From: Balaenoptera acutorostrata
Taxonomy: Eukaryota; Chordata; Mammalia; Artiodactyla; Balaenopteridae
Direction: 5' to 3'
Assembly (NCBI RefSeq): GCF_949987535.1
Contig: NC_080079.1
Coordinates: 52,191,000 to 52,254,999 of the forward strand
DNA length: 64,000 bases
Shown: piece by piece, positions 45,561 through 57,608 of the stretch
Numbering within the stretch: position 1 is the first letter of the stretch
Layout: each line of letters begins with the position of its first letter
Notes under the pieces: generated by a model
Told to the model about the DNA's origin: nothing
The model's input: the letters and a program-made list of their open reading frames with translations, nothing else
The model's database searches: none
Made by a program: the position numbers and the translations under genes

Positions 45561-46890
45561 GAATCCCAAAGGCCCTGCCCGCTCTAGCATTCTAAAAATC
45601 TGCAAATGAAGCAGGGAGGGTTTTGGTCACTATTTCTTCTTGATTATCTTGATGACAAGAAAACTCCTTCCATAGTTGGTTGTTACCAAATTTCATTATG
45701 CACTTCCACTGAAACCATTTTTTAATCAATTAACAGAAGAAAGCAGTATTGGAGTTATTAATGAGCAATTAAATAGAGATTAAAGAGCTATTAACCTGCA
45801 GCTTGGTGGTGGAGTCTTGGCTGTCAGGTGGTGTGGGAGCCTGACGGATGTGGACCCATGAGAGGCTGTCACAATGATGAAAAGAAGCAAAGAGCAGGCT
45901 AATAGATTTATCTATTTCTTCTTGGCAGATTGTAATAGTATATGGAATCGTCCTGCTGATCTAGGGATCTACAGAAAGCTCTTAATAAAAAGAATGCGAC
46001 TAGAAGAAAAAGAACTGCATTCTCTATACCCTGTACTCTCTCAGACTAGTCACATGATCAGAGGGAGTACATGTGATGCTTGTGTGCACATATGTGTGAG
46101 AGTAGACGTGGGTAAGGGTTTTGCAAGTCCTGTTTTTCATATTGATTAAATGTGGCTCTTTGTGCGTATTTATGTTTATCAGAGTGTTTCTGACTTAGTC
46201 TGTAAGTTTGTGTGGACATCTGTACATGCATTTTCTTTGTATATTCATGTGGTTTTTGTGTGTGGAGGCAAACATGCATACAGATAAATATGGCTGGGAC
46301 AGTACGTGACTGATAATGATCCATGGTTCTCTGTGAACCTGCAGGGCATAATGCAAGGTGACAGGAATAAAACAGAGCCAGAGGAAAAGGAAAGGGGCCA
46401 TTGGGACACAGTGGTTTCATGAGGTCAGTACACCATATAAGTGGCTCCACTGAGGGGAAGTTTTGCCTTTGTCTGGGGTGAGTGAACTGGCTCCCCGTCT
46501 TGGTGAGTTCATCCTCCATGGTGGTAAGGAGATCAGAGACAGCAGGTGGAAATGAATCAATAAGGAAATGCAAGCCTGGGAATCAGATCAGCAACTTCAA
46601 TCTACTCCTGGCTATGACTGGCCCAATGTCTTATTTGAGATAGAAAGTTGAGAACTATAATAAATAAAGCTTTTTTAATAGCTTAGAGAGGAAGAGAAAA
46701 TTTCTGTGTTCTCTCCCCACTTAATTAACATTTGCCCCAGGTAAACTATTACTCTTTTGTTTTTTGATGAATTAGTCCAATCCAAACTCATTTGGGTTCC
46801 TGTCATTTAGTAATTTCTAAATTCATTGAGGTCCTCACTCTTAAGTAGTTTGCAGCACATATTTGAGTAGTGTCAAACCCTCCATTCACG
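45561..46890. other. Non-coding, TG-rich patch at 46070-46280
   Basis: A loose TGTG-rich stretch opens a 171-residue frame on the minus strand (46058-46573). It has no recognisable domain and I do not call it a gene. No repeat was named. Confidence 0.5.
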
Positions 46891-46894
46891 TTTT

Positions 46895-47092
46895 ACATGC
46901 ACTGTTTTATTTAATTTTCCTAACAGCTGAATTAGGTGGTATTGTTATGTCCATTGCACAGAGGGGCAAGTGAAGTATGGAGAAGTTCAGGACCTGGTCA
47001 TAGTCACACATCTGTGAAGATTTCAGATTCACATCTATAGTGGATTGACCCCAAAACCCATGTTTCTGATAACTGCACTACACTGGTTCTCT
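46895..47092 (-). mobile_element. MIR SINE remnant
   Basis: TTTTACATGCACTGTTTTAT, AACAGCTGAATTAGGTGGTA, CCATTGCACAGAGGGGCAAG and ACATCTGTGAAGATTTCAG match the reverse MIR core in order, to the tRNA-related end at CACTGGTTCTCTT. Confidence 0.8.
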
Positions 47093-47884
47093 TAAGAAGA
47101 GAATTGCCCAAGCTTACCTCCTATCATTTCTTTCTGCTTGGGGTCAGAACATGGGCATGGAAGAACTTTCACTTGGTTCCTTGGGGCTGATGAAAAAATC
47201 TGCTGGCTTTACCCCACTATACCTGTTTCTCAAGAGTATACTGAGAAAAACTGTGGTCACCTAATACACACACCTAGAAGTAAGGGAAGGTACTCTCCTT
47301 GGGTGGAATGATTTCCTCAACTCTGCTTCAAGTCCAACTACTAGAGGAGGAAATACCCTGCTCCAGAAGCAATGGCTGGAAGGGGTCTGGGAAAAAACAA
47401 CTGGGAGCAGGTCACTTGGCTCTATGACCCCAAGTAACAGTGTGCTGAGTCCTCTGGTAGCTAGGACAGGTCATGACAATTAATGACAATAAATCCATTT
47501 TAACCAAAAAAATCCCCAAAGCTCATTCCTTCTGGATCAACAATGTTCACAGCTTTCCATGGGGCAAAAATCAGCTGCTATGATCTGAGCAGCTTGGAGC
47601 ATGTACTACCAGGTTTAATCTACAAGCCTTGAGCTTGTCAAATAGGCAGGTACTAAGAAGGCTAGGAAGTTTCGATGAGGTTATAAAAAATTCACTTCTG
47701 CAGAAAACTTAGAATTAGCCCTTGATAGTGTTCTTCCTTTTGATTACAGATAAAAAGATGAGATAATAAAATTAGCGTGAGCCTCTGGTCCTGACTTCCT
47801 AGGCTTCCCTCATAAGAAACTGACAACTTGTGGCCAAAAGGGGAAATATTTTGTTGGGTTAACTTTCAAAGGAGAAAAGAAAGG
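47093..47884. other. Non-coding, no feature recognised
   Basis: Unique-looking sequence. Confidence 0.45.
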
Positions 47885-48065
47885 TGCCAACGTTTAGCAA
47901 ACACCTATTTCCTACCAATTACTGTGATGGAGTTCCACACACGTTGTCTTATTTGATGCTCATACCTGCCCTAGGTGGTAGATAGGATTGTCTCTATTTT
48001 ATATTTGAACCTCCAGGGTGTTACAGCTGATAAGAGGCAAAACCTGACACCAACATCAGTACATT
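47885..48065 (-). mobile_element. MIR SINE remnant
   Basis: TTAGCAAACACCTATTTCCT, TTCCACACACGTTGTCTTAT, GATGCTCATACCTGCCCTAGG and CAGCTGATAAGAGGCAAAACC follow the reverse MIR consensus. Confidence 0.75.
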
Positions 48066-48659
48066 CTCTGTTTTTGTTTTGTTTTGTTTTCCACTCTACA
48101 TCTGCCTAATCCAGGTCATGATGTTATTGTTTAAACAATTTGTTTATCCCCCAAACACATAGATGCCTACTACACCTCACTACCAAGGGGGAGCTTTGAA
48201 ACTGGCAGAAGACAAAATGGCACATAGTGTAACAGGCTAGTCCGGTGGGGTAGAAATTTTGCAGGAAAAGCGAAAAGATCCTAAACAGAACCTGACTGCA
48301 GAAAATCCTCCTTTGCTTTGGGGAGTGGGGGTCTTGTCTTCTGCATCCAGTAACTAAGATGGGACCCATGAGTACCTTCTGCACTTTCCTTGGTATATCC
48401 AAGGGTAGCCAGTAGGGAGCTTTAGAGAAAGGATGTCCATGCAGCGAGCCTCTGAAGCACGCCTTCAAGTGTCGGTCTTGGACTGAGACAACAGCTACCC
48501 TGCTTAGTCCACATAAGGGCCAATCAGGTCATGAGAGTAGGAGCCGTGTGGGCATTTGGAGCTAGAGCTCCTGCTGGTAAACAAGACTGTGTCTCCGGCA
48601 TTCCCCTATGCATACATCCTTCCCCCATGTGGAGGGAAGTGTCAGGACAGGGATCCAGT
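48066..48659. other. Non-coding, no feature recognised
   Basis: A GTTTT run at 48071-48092 and a 114-residue frame on the minus strand (48124-48468) without known motifs. Confidence 0.5.
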
Positions 48660-48664
48660 ATTCA

Positions 48665-48825
48665 GACATCTAGATTCTGGCATTATCTCTCATCACGTAT
48701 TTATAATCCTGCTTTACACAGGAGGAAATTGAGGGCTCTGAGAGATAAGTAACATGAAACCAGTAAGTGATTGCACCAGGACTGCACAAAGTCTGTCTGA
48801 ATCTGAAGTCTATTACCCTTCTCGC
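48665..48825 (-). mobile_element. MIR SINE remnant
   Basis: ATTATCTCTCATCACGTATT, TTTACACAGGAGGAAATTGAGG and GAGAGATAAGTAACATGAAA with AGTAAGTGATTGCACCAGGA match the reverse MIR core. Confidence 0.75.
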
Positions 48826-50595
48826 CACCCCCTCAGCTTCAGTCTAGGAAGTTGTCTGAGAAGGGCCTGGCAGTAGGTTATGGTTACAACCCCAAGACAT
48901 GTACTGAATTATTATGTTCAGGGCCGACACTGTGATTTGCATAGCAGGATACAAAATTACGTATTGCCCCTGCCCTCCAGAAGCTCCTGATCTAGTGGAA
49001 AAGACTCAGGAGAGTCAAAAACAAACCATAAAAAGGGGGATAATAAAGGTTTATTGCAGAGATTTATAAGAATAAGACACATTAAGTTTATATTCTCCTG
49101 GGAGGCGTGAAAGAGAGTTTTATTGTAAAACCTTGTCTCTGAAGGAATGGCAGTTTCAAGAAATGGCGATACCTAGGACTTTTTAAGCAGTGAGAACAAT
49201 ATGAACAATGACAAGGGGCTCGAAGCCTGAAGGACATATTGAGGGATAAGCAAGTATTTGGGGGGTCACTGCATCAGATGAAACAGAAGGAGACTGGAGA
49301 AGAGCTGAGGCTAGAAAAATAGTTTTGAATTTGAAAACAATATTAGCTGATAATAGAGAGGCTTTCATTCCCAGTAGTCTGGAGTGTATTCTTTGCTTAG
49401 GACCATATTCTTTGCATAATAGGGAATCCCAAAAGTTCCCTGGAAAAGGACTTTAGGAAACTTCTATGGTGTCTGTGTAGAGGATCAACAGAGCAGGTGG
49501 AGAACTAGAGCCTGGGAGTTCAGGCAGGAGTGTTCATTTATTTAAGAGTAAGAATGATGGGTCTGTTGCTCATCGTCTCACTCTGATCTTTGTGTCTTTC
49601 TGCCACTATGTGAGGCACAGACCCAAAGCCCTAGTATGAGCCTTTTACAAGCAATGGTTCTCAGCTGGGAAGTGATGATTTTGCTAAGCATCCAGAGTAA
49701 AGATTTAGGGTGGGATTATTGGGAAACCTGTCAGAGTTTAAAATATCTAGTTGCACAAAGAAATCTCTGTCTTCAGGGTCACAGCGAGGAACCAACAGAG
49801 GGCCCCAAAGGCAGTGTCTCTGGCAAAGCAGAGGTGGCTGATTCTCTTTTCCCTCAGGGTATTAAAGAGAGAATATTGACCACAGGATAACATTTTGCAG
49901 AAAGGGAATCCAGTTGTCGGGGCAGTAGCCAACCAGGGGTATAACCTGTAAGGAGACACTGGGTTCTGTTTCACAAAGGTTTGGGTACTGCAACTTACAG
50001 TCTATCTACCACAACCTGTGTCTATGCTGGGATGAGAAGTTCAAGTTGAGTGTCAGATCTAACTGTTTCTAATAAAATTCTAGGCAGGCTTGGTTGTCTG
50101 TCTTCTTACCAGGCAGGTGAGCCTGGGATGGGTCTTCAGTGGACCCCAACAGACAGAAGGACAGCCTTCCAACCAGATACCCCGGGTGTGTCCAAGCCTG
50201 GTTGTACTCAGGTATTGGTTGAGTCTGGACTCCTGCCATGAATATTTGTCTAACCCCCTCGTCCTATTGGCTTTCACTGTCCTCCCCACCCCTCTAACCC
50301 ATATGAAGGGCAGATCTTGTTCCATTTGCCCCTGATAGAAGTAGATTTAGTGGAGCCATGTCACTACACCTTCCTGCCTATTAGCGCCATACTCCAGGGA
50401 TCCTGGTATTTTTCCCATACTTATTAGGACAAACCCTTTGCTCACTAACTCCAACCCATGCTAGCCCAATGGTTCCTAAGCTTTTTTAAACAATGTATTT
50501 TGGGCTATGTTTTTTCTCAGTGGATCTTGGTCTACCTTAGGGTTTTGTTCTATTCTTGGCCCCACTAGACCTTGCATAATCCTACCCTCCAACCA
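48826..50595. other. Non-coding; weak old-repeat motif at 48.9-49.0 kb
   Basis: GGATACAAAATTACGTATTGCCCCTGCCCTCCAGAAGCTC near 48950-48985, in outline, recalls an ancient dispersed repeat. The rest is unique-looking, with no gene evidence in the frames at 49636-50335. Confidence 0.45.
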
Positions 50596-50597
50596 CT

Positions 50598-50765
50598 TAA
50601 AGTCATTTTTAAGTAGTGTAACCTTAGGTAAGTTAAGAAACTGCTCCCCATCTCAGTTTCTGTGTGTGTAAGTGAAGATAAAGGATAACTCCTTCAGAGC
50701 ACTGTCAGGAGGATTAAATAACATCAAGTCTACAAAACTCCTGAACACAATGGCTGACGTAATTC
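50598..50765 (+). mobile_element. MIR SINE remnant
   Basis: GTGTAACCTTAGGTAAGTTA, CCCATCTCAGTTTCTGTG and GGAGGATTAAATAACATCAAG are in forward MIR order. Confidence 0.7.
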
Positions 50766-51365
50766 TGGCCATCCTCAGATCATGAGGGACAAAATGGAGA
50801 ATGGCACTTCTCGGGGAGGGGATCAGAATGTGTGGATGAGAGTGGAAAATGTGGAGCCTTTTTTTTTCTCTTTTCAAGACTGATCTCCCTGCAAAATATT
50901 TAACTTCAAGACACTAGTCTGTGACCCATTTTAGACACTGTTGTCCGAGGTGGTCTGTGTCAGCTCAGCAGTTCACCCAACTCTGGCTGGAGGGTGATGA
51001 TCTCTTTTCCAACAATCTTTCACCCTTCCAGGTGCTCCCTATTTCTAAAGTGAAAAATTCCTAAAGGTAAGGATAGGAGTTGTGCTCCCAAAGCATAGGC
51101 ATCTTAATAATTTAGGCTGTGTCAGGTGCCCCTTCTATCTCCTACCACAACACTTTGCACTTGTCTCATCATAGGACTTGTTTTGCAACTGTAGGTTCTT
51201 ATGATCCGCATCCCTGCAAGACTGTGACCTCTGAGGGCAGGAGGTATATAGTTTTCCCTGTTGTACCACCCGGGAGAAAGCCTGGCAAACAGTAGGGGCT
51301 CAAAGAACTTTTGTAGAAATAAATGCATGACTGAGTTAATGCAAAAGGTACAAGGGACTCCATAA
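50766..51365. other. Non-coding, no feature recognised
   Basis: Unique-looking sequence upstream of a nest of L1 copies. Confidence 0.45.
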
Positions 51366-51797
51366 TCCGGAGACTCAAAAACAAATGGAGAACTAACCTA
51401 AGTATTCATCAATGGAGGAATGGATCAAGAAGATGTGGTATATATAAACAATGGAGTATCAAACAACCATAAAAAAGAAAGAAATCTTGCCTTTTGTGAC
51501 AACATGCATGGACCTTCAGGGCATTAGGCTGAGTGAAATGAGTCAGAGAAGACAAATAGTGTACGATCTTACTTATATGTTGAATCTAAAAAAACAAACT
51601 CATAGAAACAGACAAAAGATGGGTAGCTGCCAGAGACAAAGCAAGGGGGTTGGGAAAAGTGAGCAAAGTGGGTCAAAAGGAACAAACTTCCAGTTATAAA
51701 TAAGCCCTGGGCATGTAATATACAGCATGGTGACTGTAGTTTGCAATACTATATTGTATATGTGAAAGTTGCTAAAACAGTACATCTTAAAACTTCT
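51366..51797 (+). mobile_element. Old L1 3' end, left part (copy F)
   Basis: ORF2-end and 3' UTR landmarks run in order: AACCTAAGTATTCATCAATGG, GGACCTTCAGGGCATTAGGC, AAGGAACAAACTTCCAGTTA, ATATACAGCATGGTGACTG and TACATCTTAAAACTTCT. The last point is where the 27.3-kb relative continues with CATCACAAG. Here that continuation appears only at 56.63 kb, after copy D. The 82-residue frame at 51451-51699 is ORF2-end plus UTR. Confidence 0.88.
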
Positions 51798-52705
51798 GAA
51801 GACTGGTTCCAGATGGAGGAGTAGAAGGATGTGCTCTCACTCCCTCTTGCGAGAACACCAGAAACACAACTAACTGCTGAACAATCATCGACAGGAAGAC
51901 ACTGGAACTCACCAAAAAAGATACCCCACATCCAAAGACAAAGGAGAAGCCACAATGAGATGGTACAAGGGGTGCAATCACAATAAAATGAAATCCCATA
52001 ACTGCTGGGTGGGTGACCCACAAACTGGAGAACACTTATACCACAGAAGTCCACCCACTGGAGTGAAGGTTCTGAGCCGCACGTCAGGCTTCCAAACCTG
52101 GGGGTCTGGCTACGAGAGGAGGAATTCCTAGAGAATCAGACTTTGCAGGCTACCGGGATTTGATTGCAGGACTTTGACAGGACTGGGGGAAACAGAGACT
52201 CCACTCTTGGAGGGCGCACACAAAGTACTGTGAGCATCAGGACCCAGGGGAAAGAGCAGTGACTCCATAGGAGACTGAACCAGACCTACCTGCTAGTGTT
52301 GGAGGGTCTCCTGCAGAGGCAGGGGGTGGCTCTGTCTCACTGTGAGGACAAGGACACTGGCAACAGAAGTTCTGGGAAGTACATCTTGGCGTGAGCCCTC
52401 CCAGAGTCCACCATTAGCCCCACCAAAGAGCACAGGTAGGCTCTAGTGTTGGGTCACCTCAGGCCAAACAACCAACAGGAAGGGAACCCAGCCCCACCCA
52501 TCAGCAGGCAAGCAGATTAAAGTTTTACTGAGCTCTGCCCACAAGAGCAACAGCCAGCTCTACCCACCACCAGTCCCTCCCATCAGGAAACTTCCACAAG
52601 CCTCTTAGAAAGCCTCATCCACCAGAGGGCAGACAGCAGAAGCAAGAAGAAATACAATCCTGCAGCCTGTGGAACAAAAACCACATTCACAGAAAGATAG
52701 ACAAG
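51798..52705 (+). promoter_or_regulatory. L1 5' UTR (copy D), internal promoter region
   Basis: L1 5' UTRs act as internal RNA polymerase II promoters. This one starts with a CCAGATGGAGGAG segment at about 51810, like the YY1-type site at the start of many L1s. It contains landmarks such as AACACAACTAACTGCTGAAC, CAGGACTTTGACAGGACTGG and ACCAGACCTACCTGCTAGTG. No stretch aligns by eye with the 5' UTR of copy E at 57.6-59.5 kb. Activity today is not implied. Confidence 0.75.
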
Positions 52706-53371
52706 ATGAAAAGGCAGAAGGCTATGTACCAGCTGAAGGAACAAGATAAAAGCTCAGAAAAACAACTAAATGAAGTGGAGATAGGCAACGTTTCAGAAAA
52801 AGAACTCAGAATAATGACAGTGAAGATGATCCAGGACCTCGGAAAAAGAATGGAGGCAAAGATAGAGAAGATGCAACAAATGTTTAACAAAGACCTAGAA
52901 AAATTAAAGAACAAACAAACAGAGATGAACAATACAATAATTGAAATGAAAAATACACTAGAGGGAATCCATTCCCACTAGAGGGCATAACTGAGGCAGA
53001 AGAACAGATAAGTGACCTGGAAGACAGAATGGTGGAATTCACTGCTGCAGAAGAGAATAAAGAAAAAAGAATGAAAAGGAATGAAGACAGCCTAAGAGAC
53101 CTCTGGGACAACATTAAACGCAACAACATTTGCATTATACAGGTCCCTGAAGGAGAAGAGAGAGAAAGGACCTGTGAAAATATTTGAAGAGATTATAATG
53201 GAAAACTCCCCTAACATGGGAAAGGAAATAGCCACCCAGTCCAGGAAGCACAGAGCATCCCATACAGGATAAACCCAAGGAGAAACACGCCGAGACGCAT
53301 AATAATCAAATTGGCAAAAATTAAAGGCAAAGAAAAATTATTGAAAGCAGCAAGGGAAAAATGACAAATAA
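52706..53371 (+). pseudogene. L1 ORF1, N-terminal part only (copy D)
   Basis: ATG at 52706 starts MKRQKAMYQLKEQDKS and a KE-rich coiled-coil region (91 codons). A TAG at 52979-52981 lies in a locally scrambled stretch (GGGAATCCATTCCCACTAG) that replaces the usual INSRIT codons. RNA-binding sequence resumes as IMENSPNMGKEIA-like codons near 53195, but ends at the AAATAA junction at 53366-53371. The C-terminal domain, the spacer and the start of ORF2 are deleted. Confidence 0.9.
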
Positions 53372-56145
53372 ATGACAGAGAAACAAAGAAAAGAAAAGCA
53401 AAGATTTAAAAGCTGGTTCTTTGAGAAGATAAACAAAATTGATAAACCATTAGCCAGACTCATCAAGAAAAAGAGGGAGAGGACGCAAATCAATAAAATT
53501 AGAAATGAAAAAGGAGAAGTTACAAGAGACACCGCAGAAATACAAAGCATCCTAAGAGACTACTACAAGCAACTCTATGCCAATAAAGTGGACAACCTGG
53601 AAGAAATGGACAAATTCTTAGAAAGGTATAACCTTTCAAGACTGAACCAGGAAGAAATAGAAAATATGAACAGACCAATCACAAGTAATGAAACTGAAAC
53701 TGTGATTAAAAATCTTCCAACAAACAAAAGTCCAGGACCAGACGGCTTCACATGTGAATTCTATCAAACATTTAGAGAAGCGCTAACACCCATCCTTCTC
53801 CAACTCTTCCAAAAACTTGTAGGGGAGGGAACACTCCCAAACTCATTCTATGAAGCCACCATCACCCTGACACCAAAACCAGACAAAGATACAAAAAACA
53901 AAAAGAAAATTACAGGCCAATATCACTGAAGAATATAGGTGCTAAAATCCGCAACAAAATACTAGCAAACAGAATCCAACAACACATTAAAAGGATCATA
54001 CACCATGATCAAGTGGGATTTATCCCAGAGATGCAAGGATTCTTCAATATATACAAATCAATCAATGTGATACATCATATTAACAAATTGAAGAATAAAA
54101 ACCATATAATCATCTCAATAGATGCAGAAAAAGCTTTTGACAAAATTCAACACCCATTTACGATAAAAACTCTCCAGAAAGTGGGCATAGAGGGAACCTA
54201 CCTCAACATAATAAAGGCCATATATGACAAACCCACAGCAAACATCATTCTCAATGGTGAAAATATGAAAGCATTTCCTCTAAGATCAGGAACAAAACAA
54301 GGATGTCCACTCTCACCACTATTATTCAACATAGTTTTGGAAGTCCTAGCCACAACAATCAGAGAAGAAAAAGAAATAAAAGGAATACAAATTGGAAAAG
54401 AAGAAGTAAAATTGTCACTCTTTGAGGATGACATGATAATACACATAGAGAATCCTAAAGATGTCACCAGAAAACTACTAGAGCTAATCAATGAATTTGG
54501 TAAAGTTGCAGGATACTAAATTAATGCACAGAAATCTCTTGCATTCCTATATACTAATGATGAAAAATCTGAAAGAGAAATTAAGGAAACACTCCCATTT
54601 ACCATTGCAACAAAAAGAATAAAATACCTAGGAATAAACCTACCTAGGGAGACAAAGGACCTGTATGCAGAAAACCATAAGACACTGATGAAGGAAATTA
54701 AATATGATACCAACAGATGGAGAGATATACCATGTCCTTGGATTGGAAGAATCAATATTGTGAAAATGACTATACTACCCAAAGCAATCTACAGATTCAA
54801 TGCAATCCCTATCAAATTACCAATGGCATTTTTTACGGAACTAGAACAAAAAATCTTAAAATTTGTATGGAGACACAAAAGACCCTGAAGAGCCAAAGCA
54901 GTCTTGAGGGAAAAAAAACGGAGCTACAGGAATCAGACTCCCTGACCTCAGATTATACTACAAAGCTACAGTAATCACGACAATATGGTACTGGCACAAA
55001 CACAGAAACATAGATCAATGGAACAAGATAGAAAGCCCAGAGATAAACCCACGCACCTATGGTCAACTTATCTATGACAAAGGAGGCAAGGATATACAAT
55101 GGAGAAAAGACAGTCTCTTCAATAAGTGGTGCTGGGAAAACTGGACAGCTACATGTAAAAGAATGAAATTAGGACACTCCGTAACACCATACACAAAAAT
55201 AAACTCAAAATGGATTCAAGACATAAATGTAAGACCGGACACTATAAAACTCTTAGAGGAAAACATAGGAAGAACAACCTTTGACATAAATCACAGCAAG
55301 ATCTTTTTTGATCCACCTCCTAGAGTAATGGAAATAAAAACAAAAATAAACAATTGGGACCTAATGAAACTTAAAAGCTTTTGCACAGCAAAGGAAACCA
55401 TGAACAAGATGAAAAGACAACCCTCAGAATGGGAGAAAATATTTGCAAATGAATCAACAGACAAAGGATTAATCTCCAAAATATATAAACAGCTCATGCA
55501 GCTCAATATTAAAGAAACAAACACCCCAATCCAAAAATGGGCAGAAGACCTAAACAGACATTTCTTCAAAGAAGACATACAGATGGCCAAGAAGCACACG
55601 AAAAGCTGCTCAACATCACTAATTATTAGAGAAATGCAAATCAAAACTACAATGAGGTATCACCTCACACCAGTTAGAATGGGCATCATCAGAAAATCTA
55701 CAAGCAACAAATGCTGCAGAGGGTGTGGAGAAAAGGGAACCCTCTTGCACTGTTGGTGGGAATGTAAATTGATACAGCCACTATGGAGAACAGTATGGAG
55801 GTTCCTTAAAAAACTAAAAATAGAATTTCCATATGACCCAGCAATCCCACTACTGGGCATATACCCAGAGAAAACCATAATTCAAAAAACACATGAACCC
55901 CAATGTTCATTGCAGCACTATTTACAATAGCCAGGTCATAGAAGCAACCTAAATGCCCATCGACAGACAAATGGATAAAGAAGATGTGGTACATATATAC
56001 AATGGAATATTACTCAGGCATAAAAAGGAACGACATTGGATCATTTGTAGAGATGTGGATGGATCTAGAGATTGTCATACAGAGTGAAGTAAGTCAGAAA
56101 AAGAAAAACAAATATCATATATTAACGCATATATGCAGAACCTAG
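53372..56145 (+). pseudogene. L1 ORF2 lacking its endonuclease (copy D)
   Basis: Sequence resumes at about ORF2 residue 343, just before [17 protein letters not shown], so the endonuclease is absent. The reverse transcriptase is open at 53372-53929 ([15 protein letters not shown]) and 54013-54519 ([14 protein letters not shown]). The catalytic motif at 54421-54435 reads FEDDM where FADDM is the norm, so alanine is changed to glutamate beside the two metal-binding aspartates. A frameshift or stop follows near 54519 and others near 54888. The C-terminal 255 residues at 55163-55930 are open with the CysHis motif [18 protein letters not shown]. The expected stop is at about 56143-56145. Inactive by deletion, stops and the active-site change. 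Confidence 0.93.
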
Positions 56146-56366
56146 CAAAATGGTATAGATGAACCGGTTTGCAGTAGAGAAATTGAGACACAGATGTAGA
56201 GAACAAACGTATGGACACTAAGGGGGGAAAGCGGCGGGGGGTGGTGCTAGTGGTGTGATGAATTGGGCGATTGGGATTGACACGTATACACTGATGTGTA
56301 TAAAATGGATGACTAATAAGAACCTGCTGTATAAAAAAATAAATAAAATTAAATTCAAAAAAAAAA

Positions 56367-56621
56367 ATTCGCCTTCCAGTGCCGGGGATGCGGGTTCGAT
56401 CCCTGGTCAGGGAACTAAGATCCCACATGCTGCAGGACAACTTAGCCCATGCACCACAACTACTGAGCATGGAAGCTACAGCTAGAGAGCCCGCACGCCA
56501 CAACTAGAGACAGAAGCCCACGTGCTGCAATGAAAGATCCCATGTGCCACAACTACGACCCAATGCAGCCAAAAATAAATAAATAAATACCTAAAATAAA
56601 AAATAAACTCAGTGTTGAAAA
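56367..56621 (+). mobile_element. CHR-type SINE in the A tail of copy D, 5' truncated
   Basis: The element reads CCTTCCAGTGCCGGGGATGCG, a B box GGTTCGATCCC at 56393-56403, GGAACTAAGATCCCACATGC, CATGCACCACAACTACTGAG and an (AAAT)n tail. The first forty or so bases, including the A box, are missing, so it lacks one half of the Pol III promoter. It sits directly after the A run of copy D. It is the only SINE of the window on the plus strand. Confidence 0.88.
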
Positions 56622-56775
56622 AAAAAATTCTCATCACACACACACACACTCACAATGTAACTATGTGAGGTGGTGATTATGCTAACTAAACTTATTGTGG
56701 TGATTATTTCACAATATGTACATATGTCAAATTATTGTGTTGGCACTAAACTTATATAGTGGTTAAAAAAATGGA
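56622..56775 (+). mobile_element. Old L1 3' end, right part (copy F)
   Basis: AAATTCTCATCACACACACAC, ATGTGAGGTGGTGATTATGC, GTGGTGATTATTTCACAATA and TTGTGTTGGCACTAAACTTA continue the 3' UTR interrupted at 51797. A short CA run at 56635-56650 lies inside it. Confidence 0.88.
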
Positions 56776-57608
56776 GGGCAGAGTAACTAGAAAGGCAAGA
56801 TACAGTTTCTTGTCTCTTTCTCCAAGTTTCCAGGTAACTGATTAGGGTTTAGAGCAAACGGGTTTTCTCAGTTTATTGTCCACAGGAAACTCTAAGGCAT
56901 TATTCTTGCCCTTTCATGGTATCTGGGGAGCAGCACTGGTCTTGCCCAAATAACCTCCGTTATTTCATTCCTCTACTCTGTGCGAACATGAGCAAGACAT
57001 TTTAACCTCAGCCTCATCCTGTGAGATTCAGAGTGGTTCTGTGCCTTGCCTCATGGTCCTCATGGGGTGAGACCTGGTGGGCAGATGAACATAGGAACAG
57101 GTAACAAGTGGGCCTAAGACAAGAACACACATTGCGCTCTTCTCCATCTGCCTGAGTTAATTTTTAATAAGGCAAACAATGAATGTTTGAGCTTCCTTCC
57201 TAAAATATTTTGACTAGCAATTTAGTGAGTGGGAAGGTTTTAGCCAGGCTGTCTCCAAAAGTGTGAGTAAAAAAACCAAAATGAAACATGCTAATTTTAA
57301 AGAAAATTAAACTACTGATAGCAAGCAATTTGGTAAAATACTCATCAAAGTGTGGGAAAGGGAGGGAAAATAGTTGCCCAAATTTGTCCTATTGGGATCC
57401 TACTGTACCACCAAGGATTTGGCCCCATTTGAAAATCTGGGGTGCTAGACTTTATGCTGTAGAATAAACAGTGTTTCAGCAACATCTTCACAAAGTAAGA
57501 CCAAGTAATGCCAATATACCAAAAAGCTCTGGATATTCTGGGGCTCAACCCTACTTCCTCCCTCACTGAGCTGACCTGCACTGAATTTCTTCATTCCAAA
57601 ATGTCCTC
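56776..57608. other. Non-coding, no feature recognised
   Basis: Unique-looking spacer between L1 copies F/D and E; no gene signal. Confidence 0.45.

Larger units (their letters stand above)
51798..56366 (+). mobile_element. L1 with large internal deletion (copy D), inserted in copy F
   Basis: The copy begins GAAGACTGGTTCCAGATGGAG and ends in an A-rich tail at about 56330-56366. It has a long 5' UTR (51798-52705) unrelated to that of copies B and E, a broken ORF1 start, a 1.34-kb internal deletion with junction at 53366-53371, the reverse transcriptase and C-terminal parts of ORF2, and a 3' UTR (56146-56330) unlike that of B and C. Copy F sequence flanks both sides; the A/T-rich flank ACTTCT or ATTCTC is consistent with a short target duplication. 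Confidence 0.93.

Noticed and set aside
46058..46573. A 171-residue minus-strand frame in non-repeat sequence
   Set aside because: No recognisable motif, histidine-rich part explained by TG-rich DNA, and no splice or poly-A context. Chance is the simpler explanation.
55163..55930. The 255-residue frame, longest in the window
   Set aside because: It is L1 ORF2 C-terminal sequence of copy D, with broken sequence on both sides, and not an independent gene.
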